A stretch of 64,000 bases of DNA from Lanius collurio (Eukaryota; Chordata; Aves; Passeriformes; Laniidae): positions 1,284,796 through 1,348,795 of the forward strand of contig JACBWW010000069.1 of NCBI GenBank assembly GCA_020086605.1, in the 5' to 3' direction. The notes under the pieces were generated by a model. The model ran no database searches, was not told the origin of the DNA, and saw nothing but the letters and a program-made list of their open reading frames with translations. Positions 54,486 to 64,000 of the stretch are shown one piece after another. The first letter of the stretch is position 1. Each line of letters begins with the position of its first letter. A program made the position numbers and the translations under genes.

Positions 54486-57400
54486 GTGAGTGGTGGCGTT
54501 TGCTGCGACCCTTCTCGGGCCATGCTCTAATGCCGTCGAAATTTTCAAAAATACACCCGAGAAACGGGTGCGGTTTGGGAGCCGGGTGCTCCCCCAGCGC
54601 GATTGCGGGAACGGCTTCTCTGCTCACGTTTTATTTTCCAAACGGGGTTTGGCTTATTTCAGTTTGGTTTTTCACAGCAAACTACTCCGCTCCATGGCGT
54701 GGTGTAACTACGGTAGCATGAATGATTGGTGGGGTTTTTTTGCCTCTCCCCCACCCGTGCCCCCCCTTTCTCCTTCCATGCAGTTTCCTGTGAAATAAGT
54801 AAGTCAGGTCACGTAGAGTCTGGATTTTCTAGGCTTCTTTTGGGCAACGTGGCTTGCTTTGCTCTCTGCAACATGCAGAAGCAGCCCATCGCTACCTCAG
54901 ACGAACTGTTATTGTATAAAGGTCTGGGCAACTGGGTTATCTTATTTTTTTTTTTTTTTTTTCTGTTAAATGTGGCAATTCCTATTTCATCATTCAGATC
55001 CTGTTTGGACGCATTTTTTTCCTGCGGCTCTGAATACCCCCTTGTGTTTCAGCAGAGCTCTAAGAAAATATGAGTGGACTGTTTCATGTTACTGAGCGTG
55101 CAGGGTGCAGGACAGAAAATGTGCGTGGCTACAAAAAGTGTATTTTTCTTTTATTTATTCACCATTACAAGTTGCTCAACTCCTCCAAAGTAAATGGGAG
55201 TTGGAGCACGATGGGAATGGCACAAGCGCCGTGCGAATTGCACCGTGTGTTCCCGTATTTATTTATGGGGGGTGTGTTACAGATGTGTGTGTTCCTAATT
55301 GTGGATGTACACGGGGATGCAAGTTGCTTAAAGTAGAGTTTTTGTACTACAGAGAGGCAGCAGGGAGGGCAAAATGTCATTTAGTTGCGTCGTTCTGTTT
55401 CTCCAACGCCTCCTAAAAAAATATCCACCCCCCCAAAAAAAAATCCTGCAATCCATAAAAAGCAAACCAACCCCCCCCATTCCTAAGCACCCCTTTGATT
55501 TAAAATCCCAGGGGACTGGAAGCTCTTGGGGTTTGGGCTGTGCATGGCAGAGCAGTGCCGGGGAGCGGCCGGCTGCGTTCGGTGATGGGTGGAAATCTTG
55601 CGGCCGGATCCCGAACAGAGCCCCCGGTGTGGATGGGGCGGGAGGAATGCAGGGTCCTTCTCCAGCTGTTCCCTATTAGAGCACCGAGCCGGCAGGATTT
55701 GGCAGCTGCCTGTGCTGCCATTTGATGACAAGGTCCAGCGCAGCGCCGTGTTCCACCGAGGACGGATTTAAGTCCTTCTGCAGGAAACCGAGCCTGGAGC
55801 TGCTCCGGCGCAAAGGGATCGGGGCTGGCTACAGGGGAGCGAGGCTGGAATTGGCCGTTCCCTTATATAGCTCGCAGGAATGAGAGGGAGGAATGCTGCC
55901 GAGTGCGTCTGGGCGCAATACTGCTGCTTTTATAAACAGCTGAAGGGATGAACCTCATCCATCCCTTTGGGTGGGGAGGCCCCGGGGGGGGGCCAAGAGG
56001 GAACACATTCTCCAAACTGCTGCTCCAGGATAAATCTGCAGCTTCCTGTGCCAGCCTCAGCACGCGTTTGCTGTGATTCCCTCTGTGAGTTGGTGCGAGC
56101 AATATATTTTTAATTTTATATTTTTATTGGCATTGCAGCTTTTCCTTCCAGCTGTGGGCTTGGTGGTAGCCATGTCCCCTCAGCTGGCCAGGGAACTGGA
56201 GGGGGGTGATTGGTCTCCTGCCATCGGGAAAGGTGAATTGTGAAGGAAAACAGGACTCTGAAGTGGTCCTGGACACAGAGTCACGTAGGGCTGCCTGTGT
56301 GGTGGTGTTTGCTCGGTGTAAGCCAGGGTGCAGACCAGGGCTTGGGTCCTTCCCATCTCCACTCGTGCGAGCAATCCCTGCTTGCCCCTGTAATCCCATT
56401 GACCTTGCTTGGCACGAGGATTTCTCCTGCATGCAGAGCTTGGTATCCAGCCTCCTGCCTGGCCCTTGCTGCGTTGGTGGAGCTGCCTGAGCTCTCCCTG
56501 GCTTCCCTTCCAAAAATGCTCTCTTCCTCCAGGGCATTTGTAACCGATGCCAACACCTGGATCCGTTGAGTTCCTCTTTCTCACCAAACACCCCTCTGTA
56601 TGGCTTTCCCATGGGATGGACATATCCATGCATACTGCAGAGCAAAACACGCACTTTTCCAGGCAATCCTGTTGCACTGGAGGGAAGGTTAGCTGAGATT
56701 TGTAACCAGGCTCAGTCAGGAAATAGCTTTTAGTCTCCTGTGTTAGTGCTGCCTTCCTGAAACCAGCTGAATTCCTTAAATCATTCCTGTTTCGTGCCTG
56801 TTTGGCAGCCTGGCACTTGTCACTTGCCTGGCAATGGAATCACACCAAGTCTTGAACAGCAGCGTTGTCATCGAACCTTGTGTTACTCATTACTTTTTGA
56901 ATCCTGGTGTTTGCATAACTAATTTGGGCTCGGTTCCCTCCTGGGCTGGGGCCTGAAGGTGGCTCCTGGTACGTTTTCCAGATGTTTGCTGACTTGGAAA
57001 TGCTGGCTCCCTGCTTGTAGGTGCCCCACTGGTACCCCTGGTGGGGGCTGGCTTTAAGGCAGGGGATGGTTCCCTTTCTGTGAAATCCACTGCCTGGGAA
57101 GGGATGTCACCAGCTCAGTGTAGCATGCTGGGCTAATGTACTGGAGCAGGCGTTGGAATTACACTGGGTCCTTGTGAGAATTGAGTTGTTTCATATGTGC
57201 AGGACTTGTTGCATGTCCCCAACCCTGTGGGGAGGTGGAAAAACTGGAATGTTACCTGTAGGTGATGGTCCTGAGGAGGTGGCGGCCCTGTGGTCCGTGG
57301 TGGACTTCCATCCTTGGAAGTAGCACCAACAACAGGCATCTGGAGGGGTCCCAAAGGGAGACCAGAGCTTTGAGATCCTCTGACTGATGGTGCTGGGCTT

Positions 57401-58150
57401 AGAGCCTTCAGGTGTATGGACCAGGAATGGAGGAAAACTCATTTCAGTAAAGGTGTCCAGGTTGTTTCTTGCCTAGACTCCAGATGAGAGGTCTGATGAA
57501 TGGCAGATGTGGTGGGAAAACTCAAGGAAGAAAAATAACTCTTTTTAACTAGTTAATTGCCACAGAGAAACAAGTATATATCATTTGAAGGTTCTTTTTT
57601 TCCAAGTGTGAGGGTATTTTCATAATGACAGCAGAACCTCGTTAGTACTGCAAACCCATCGTGGTTCTGCTGTGTACAGCTGTGCATGACCCTCAGAAAG
57701 CCCTGAGGAGCCTCCTGATTCAGTGGTTCTCTGGATCCCTGCCTGAGGCTGGAGGGATGGATGTAACCTTGTCAGCCTCAGGCCAGGGATTGCAGGAAGC
57801 TGCACTGGTGTTTGGGAGAACACGGAGTTGTGGGGGCTGCTCAAGTGGCTACGAGACCACCCACAATCCATTGCTTGGTTATGAAGGGAAAATAGGAGTG
57901 GGAAGCAAAAATGGAAGGACATCTGTATGTTCTTCATTAGGTGAAGTGTACAGCTTGGGGTTGTCCTACTCAGTGGCTTCACTGAGCTTTAATGGTTCAA
58001 ACTGGTGAAGAGTGTGGGTTGTTGTTAATTCAATTTGAGCGTAAATGGCTTGGTCTGCTGAGAAGGAGGAGAATATGGAAACCATATTATCTGTGCACAG
58101 AAATAGAAGTTTCAGGTATTGCATAGCATTATTTAAAAACCTGCTATAAC

Positions 58151-58194
58151 TTCCTGCCTGCCTGCCTTCCTTCCTGCCTTGCCTTGCCTTGCCA
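58151..58194. repeat. (CCTG)n/(CCTTG)n microsatellite
   Basis: Short tandem pyrimidine-rich repeat 'cctgcctgcctgccttcc' followed by 'gccttgccttgccttgcc', in the SAMD4A intron. Confidence 0.85.
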
Positions 58195-59419
58195 CTTCAG
58201 TCCCAGCTGCTTGGAGCTGTCAGGACGCAGTGACCTCCTCTAAGCTACCAGTAAAGGTCAGGCAGGAGTGGGGTGTGCCTGGTGGTGAGAACGGGACCTG
58301 TGCTCCTCCTGAGGCACCCAGGGATGCTGGGGATGGCTGCTCTGTGGGCTACAGACTCAGTGAGAAGATGTGGGGGCTTTATCCATGGAATGTGGTCCAT
58401 AGGCTTTGGACATTGAGTGCAGAATGTGCTTCTCCTTTCATCTCCTCAAGTATCCCTCTGGGTTTTTTTTCCAAAGCAGTCTGTGCCACTTCCCACCCCA
58501 CCAGCTGTGGCTTCCTCACTCCTGCAAGGTTGCCCAAAAATCTCCTCTAGGTCCTCCAGGTGTCCAAACACCCACATGCACTGATGGAAGCCCTGACAGC
58601 TTTAAGCTCTTGGCCTTAAAGGACAGCAGGTTTTCTCTGTCCTGTGCACAGGACATTAACCCCTCCATGTGTTAGTGCCAAAATCTTTATTTCATTTCAG
58701 CAGGCTGTCAGGAATCACAAGGGGAGCACCAGGATGACCTAGATTCCTCATCCTGGGAAGAACTGGCCAAAGGAAGAGACAAGGGTTGCAGGGAGCCATA
58801 ATATAATGTCTTTTTATAGACCAAGTGATGCAGCTGGAAAAAATGGCCAGGCACGAAGGTGCACCAGCTCAAAGGAGGTCTTGTGTAGTTGTAGGCTTTT
58901 TTTCCCAACTGTAACAGCTGGTCTATTAAAAGGTATTACATATTCCTGCAGACCTTGCTGCTTATAACCTTAGCTCCCTGTGGCTCCAGCCCTGCATCTG
59001 TTGCTGCTACCCCAGCCACAGACAGTCTCCCAGCCCATCAGTGCTGCTACCCCTGCACTGTGCAAATTTTGTAGTTCATCCCCAGTGACCCCCACTGGTG
59101 GAAAATCATCCCTGTGCCCAGTGTGAAGGTGTTTTCCTTGTTTTTTTATTTTTTCTTGGCTTACAGTTGCATTGCAATGCTGAGCTCTGGTTTAAATGTC
59201 CTTGGGCTGTGTGAGGGCATAGCTGGGCTGTCACACAGTGGGACAGGAGGAGGATGGGGTGAGGAGCTTAGCCTGTGCTTAGTGATAGGAGTTCTAAGTG
59301 CAGGGCTGGACACTGGCATTGTGTGGTCATTCCACACACTTGTCCCTGCCTGGAGAGGGATGTGAGCAGCCCTGCCAGCTCTGCTCATTAAAAATTAGGA
59401 GCTGGGTCTCCTAAATGGA

Positions 59420-59585
59420 GAGATTCACAGAAGGGTTGGAAGGGACCTGGAAGATCATCTCATTCAAACCCTTCAGCCAGGGACACCTTCCACCAGACCA
59501 GGCTGCTCAGAGTTCTGTCCAACCTGGCCTTGAGCACTTCCAGGGATGGGACAGCCCCAGCTTCTCTGAGTGGCCTGGGCAAACC
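59420..59585 (-). repeat. CR1 LINE 3' end
   Basis: Reverse CR1: 'gattcacagaagggttgg', 'aagggacctggaagatcatc', 'caccttccaccagaccaggc' and 'gagcacttccagggatggga'. It is the only CR1 copy seen in 9.5 kb of SAMD4A intron. Confidence 0.92.
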
Positions 59586-62500
59586 TCAGATCTGCTGAGC
59601 TTTTGGACACTTGCTTTTAACCTGCCTGCTGGTGCTTGACCTGCTGCCACACATCTTTCCCAGGCTTTGTTTGCAAACTTGAGGGCTAAAAGCTATCAGT
59701 GCTGGAATTTTTGGAAAATACCAAGGGGAGGGGTACAGAAGCACAGAGTGGTGTTAGCCAGGGGCTTTAAGCCAGGCTACACACCCAGTGTTCTCTTGTG
59801 ATTCAAAGCTATTTTTATTTTTAGAGATGCTTTCCAGAGTGGCTGTGGGAAGCGCTGCAGGCTGGAGGAAGGTCTGTGGTGTGGCATTACAAAGGCTCCC
59901 CTTTGCTATCCCCCTCACCCCAGTGCTGGGACCTGGAGGAGACTTCTGGGCTTGCACTTTGCTCTTCTGTATTTTCTCCTATTTGCTTGAAAACTCCTTC
60001 CCTTGTCATTCCTGGCTCATGTGCCTTGCAGTTAGAGGAGTAAGGAGATACTCCCTGTTCTTGCTCCCAAAATTTTGGCAGCATGAATGACAAGATCTTC
60101 TCCATGGGCAGAGCTAATAAGGGCCAGGTCATTTGGTTGGGGGGTAGCAGAGCTTGCCAGGATAGTAGTTTTTAGGTAGTAATGCTTAAAATGGGGAGGA
60201 AAAGGTAACTAATGGTAAGAGCATGGTTTGCTGCCTGGAGCATGATGTGGTGCAAGAGGGTTGCCCATGGGTGGGCTGCTTTCTCCCAGAGACCTTTCCA
60301 TACTTTGCAATCCTTTTTAACAATTTTCTCAGGTAGTTCATGGCTGAGGTGAGGTGCCTGGTGCCAGGGTTCATTTCCCCACTGACCAGCTGGGAAAAAT
60401 CCCACTGCTGAAGTGCATGTGAAAGATGCAGAGAACCATTTCATGTATCACCACTGACCTGAGCTGGAATTCTCTGCCTGGACCATCTTGTTCCTTGATT
60501 CCTTCTGTGCAGGTATCTCACATTTGTGCTTGGAAAAGCAGCAGAGCTGAAGTTCTGTCCAGCCACAGTGGGTGTGGGGAGGATGTTGGTAGAGGAGAGG
60601 AAGCACACAGAGCATCACTGTCAAGATATGGATTGATGGGAGACGTCGAGGACAGCTTTAGATTGAGAGCTTAATAGAAATCATCTGTAGAGCCATCAAT
60701 TAAAATAATCTAGTTTGTGAATACACTTATCTACAAACAAAATTAAATGGATGAGTGGGGAAAGTGTTCTGCTTGTAGCTTGGGCTGTGACTGGTGGATG
60801 ATCCTCTGCACAGTTGCATCCTTTGATGTGTTAGACCTCAAAATCTGAGCAAAGCTGCATGCCCATTTCACCATTTAGATCTTATGTTTGTAATTGGACC
60901 AGTTGCTTTTAAAGTAGTTGATGTTCTGGTCAGCCAAAATTTCCTGCACAGTTTCCCTGAAGCAGTTGATAAAGGTTGTGGATCACGGTGCAAATTCCCA
61001 TCTCCCTACAATTTCTCAAGCTTTGCCCTTTCTTCTCCTGTTCCATCAAAAAACCCACCTTTATTTCATTTGTGGCCTGTGAAAGCCACTTTTTACCAAG
61101 CTGGGAGTTACGTTTGCTGGCAGCATAACTGAAATAGTAATTAGTGTGAACGCTGGCTTTATTTTAGGATGCATCCGTCAGTGCTTTAGCACTCCAGCCT
61201 TGAGCTCGTGTCTCGTGTTACCACAGATAACTGCTGGGAGAAAGGGCACCCCTTGCAGTGCCCCTGCACCCCAACCCCGGGGATGGATTCATCAGAGAGA
61301 GAAGATGCTGTACTGCAGTGCTGTGTTTTGGGGTTCCAGTCGCCCCAGTCTCCTCCCCACTTCTTGCACGGAGCCAGCTAAGTGCAGGAGCCCACACAAA
61401 GCACAGGTTGTTCTGTTGGAAGCCCTTTTTGTCTGCAGAAAAGCCCCAAGGGTGATGGGATGAGCCCTCACATGGAATTGTGTGTTTGTGCAAATCTAGC
61501 TCTGGGTGTGCATGTGCCCTTTGTATTTTCCATTTTCACTGAATAAACAAGACCATTACTATTTTACTAACTCTGGGTTACGCAAGAGCTGCTGAGGGAT
61601 CTAAAAGAGGCTGCAGGTCTGATGCAAGGGATCCCCAGGCTTGCGTGTTCATCCCTTTTCCCTAAAAAAAAATGGTGTGTTTATCTTTGCAGTGCCCTGG
61701 TCCTAAGAAGGGACCCAGAGATTTGCAGAGGTCATTGCTGAGTGCAAGTTTGGCGATGGCAAACAGCCAAGCCAGTGGCTTTGCATCTTGGCCCAGTAAT
61801 TACAAATAAAGTTGAAGTTGGAGTGAGCAGATCTGTTCCCGACTTCCTCTTCTGCAGCAGATGCTTTAAGTGGAAGGGCAGGATCTCATCAAAACAGGGT
61901 TGGGATTCTCTGTTGGACAAGGTGTTGCTGGGCTGTTCTTTGGAGGGGGTTTTGTGGGCAGAGGGAGTTGTGTTTCTGACACAGAGGGGGATTGCAAGAT
62001 GGATTTTGTCTCATGGAGCAGACCATGGGATGGTCTCATCCACAGTGTGACAGCCCTGCAGCTTGATTTGCTCTGGTTCTGGGTACTGAGCAGAAAATGA
62101 GCCTGGTCAGGGTGAGTGGGCCAGCTCCAGAGGCAGAAACCCAGTTTGTTTTGTACCTGGCAGGAGCTGGCTGTGTGAGGCAGGTGCATGGGTCTCTCCT
62201 GGCCTCTCTATGCACTAACACATCTGGCTAAAAAAGAGGAGCTGTAAGTGAAGGATTTACCAGCACGGGGTCACCCATCAGATGCCCCGTTCACAGTGTG
62301 GAGTTTTATTGATGTATTTACATGTAGTGACTCCATGGCAGGGCTGTATCAAGGGTTTTGGTAAAGGTGTCTGAATTTTAGCCTGGTTTCTCTGATGGAC
62401 TCTGTGTAGGTGTATGGTGCAGCACCTCAGCTGAGGCTTCCTGGGCTCAGCACTCCTGTCTGGAGCTTGCTGCTGATGCCTGTAGATTTCTGCTCTCTGT

Positions 62501-64000
62501 GTTGAATCCAGGGTGTAAACCATCTATTTCTCCACCATTAATCCTGGCTGCTGCCCTTGGCAGACTTCTCAGGGCATTTGCAGTGCTTGAGCTGCTGTGC
62601 AAAAACTTTCTTGTATTCTATCAGAATATTCCATGGGGCAGAGAAAGGGACTACCACAAACTCAGGGTCGTTTTGTGTTGTGGACAAGGGACTGTCCTTG
62701 ATGGAAAATGTGGATGAGTGATAATGATGGCCCCGTTGCACCAGGGGCTGAGCCAGCTCCTGCCACAACCCCGGCAAGCCTTCCCTTTACTTGCAGGAGC
62801 TGGACGTGGCCCAGCTTGTTGAGCTATCATGCCTGGAGATGTTATTTTACTTAAAATAATGTTAATATTGTGACTGTTGTCTGCAGGATTCAGCAGCTCT
62901 GCTCCACTCTTTGCTCTCAAGCAAGGCTGCCCTGCTTTAGAAGCACAGGGTGCTTCAGAAAACTTCTCTTCTGTTACTGATCCTCACAAGTAATTAATTC
63001 CAGATTCCCTTTTTTTTTTTGTTTTATAAAACTTGTTTCAGACAAGCCACAAACCTGCCTGTCTTTTAACCAGTTAGTTCTCCTGCTCCTTGGCTATGCT
63101 GTTGCCTGGTGGGGAATGGGCATGTATTGTGTTTGGAGTTTTATTTGTTGTTATAAGAAATTGAGTGGGTGGAGAAAACAGGGTTTAACCAGGTTTAGCT
63201 GGAAACATCTTAAAACCCACTTCCCATGGCCCTGCATTTTTTTCTATTTTTTCTGTGTTTTTAACCCTAAACATCACAAATCAGTTCTTCTTGTCATTGG
63301 GGTTTTTTCCTGTTGTTGCCTTTTGTCCCCAACAGCAGAATTGAAGAAGGAAGAAACTGGGGAGAAAAATGCAGAGGGAAAAACCCACAGCTTTTGTTGT
63401 GGCAAAATTTGACTGATCTGACGTTTATTTACAAGCAGAACATGGTGTTTCTGCAGCAGCTGCTGTCTGTGTCCATACATTTTCCTGCTTTTCAGTTTTC
63501 CTGTTGGGATATTCCTCTTTTTTGTCATGCAGCCAACATCAATGTGCTTTTTCTACCTTTTTTCTATCTGTTCCCTGGTGTGCTCAAATTGCCAGGGGGT
63601 CAGCTTGGTTTTGGTTAGTTTTTTTTTTTTAATCTTATAGTTCCAAAGAAGTGGATTATTAAAGAAAAAAAAAAAAAAGCCCAACAAAATCCCCTGGCTG
63701 TTTCCCTCCAGATAATGCAAACATAGATGAAATGTTGAGTTATAACTACCTGAGTGACCTTTTACGATAAGAATTGTTACTGACTGGTGGTATTATGTTA
63801 AACTGATAAGAATTCTTTTTAAAAGAGGAGGAAAAAAAGTGCAACAAACCATTCAGTAACCATAACAACTTATTCTGCAGCACAGGGACAGCACACAGCT
63901 CCTTCCTGACCCTGCTGCTGGGGGGGCACCAGGGTGACACTGTGGGGATCCCCTATCCAGTAGGCCCTCGGGGGACCTGGCAAACTTCCCCAGAGTTCCA

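Larger units (their letters stand above)
54486..64000 (+). other. SAMD4A: SAMD4A intron following the first coding exon (partial)
   Basis: Starts with the GTGAGTGG donor and runs out of the window. No second coding exon of SAMD4A is recognisable. It contains one CR1 tail (59420..59585) and a CCTG/CCTTG microsatellite (58151..58194). The first kilobase remains moderately CpG-rich. An AT-rich segment near 60695..60725 has homeodomain-type TAAT cores. Otherwise I see nothing supportable. Confidence 0.8.

Noticed and set aside
56124..56677. Overlapping 165- and 180-codon minus-strand frames in the SAMD4A intron
   Set aside because: No recognisable domain or splice context, overlapping frames on the same strand, and no start-site or polyadenylation signals arranged as a gene.
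1..64000. tRNA, rRNA or other structured RNA genes
   Set aside because: I looked for tRNA A/B-box patterns and snRNA-like motifs and found nothing convincing. A covariance-model search was not possible.

Overview
The window is vertebrate nuclear DNA, almost certainly from a bird. Coding sequence is split into short exons by large introns. The dominant interspersed repeat is CR1, the avian LINE, with about 31 recognisable fragments on both strands. Promoters are CpG-rich. The CR1 style and the solo LTR suggest a neoavian bird, possibly a songbird, but the species cannot be fixed from the sequence alone.

Four genes are recognisable from their exons, in the order and orientations known for human 14q22: CNIH1 (-), GMFB (-), CGRRF1 (+) and SAMD4A (+). 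CNIH1 (CDS 343..6621, 5 exons, 144 aa) encodes an ER-export cargo receptor. GMFB (CDS 20745..29624, 7 exons, 142 aa) encodes an ADF-homology regulator of Arp2/3 actin branches. CGRRF1 (CDS 32505..42283, 6 exons, 342 aa) encodes a membrane-anchored RING-finger ubiquitin ligase. SAMD4A contributes only its first coding exon (54290..54485, 65 aa); the rest of this Smaug-family translational repressor lies beyond the right edge. All exon junctions were assembled by hand from splice signals and reading-frame continuity. The three complete genes close in frame at lengths equal or close to those of their vertebrate orthologues.

Layout: 1..6.8 kb is CNIH1 with its promoter squeezed between two CR1 insertions. 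6.8..17 kb is intergenic, with CR1 copies and one 444-bp solo LTR flanked by a 4-bp target duplication. 17..29.6 kb is GMFB, including a 3.8-kb 3' UTR. 29.6..32.5 kb is a short head-to-head interval holding two CpG-rich promoters and a 55-bp, four-copy minisatellite just upstream of the CGRRF1 start. 32.5..42.6 kb is CGRRF1. 42.6..53 kb is intergenic with CR1. 53..54.5 kb is the SAMD4A CpG-island promoter and first coding exon, interrupted by an assembly gap. 54.5..64 kb is SAMD4A intron sequence.

The genes do not form an operon or a shared pathway; they are independent neighbours in an old syntenic block. The most interesting signals are two minor-spliceosome (U12-type) introns in adjacent genes, one AT-AC (GMFB) and one GT-AG (CGRRF1). 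Others are the promoter minisatellite with repeated upstream ATGs, a CRE/octamer pair at SAMD4A, and CR1 insertions sitting close to splice sites and promoters. I see no CRISPR array, prokaryotic-type defence system, RNA gene or intact mobile-element coding region.
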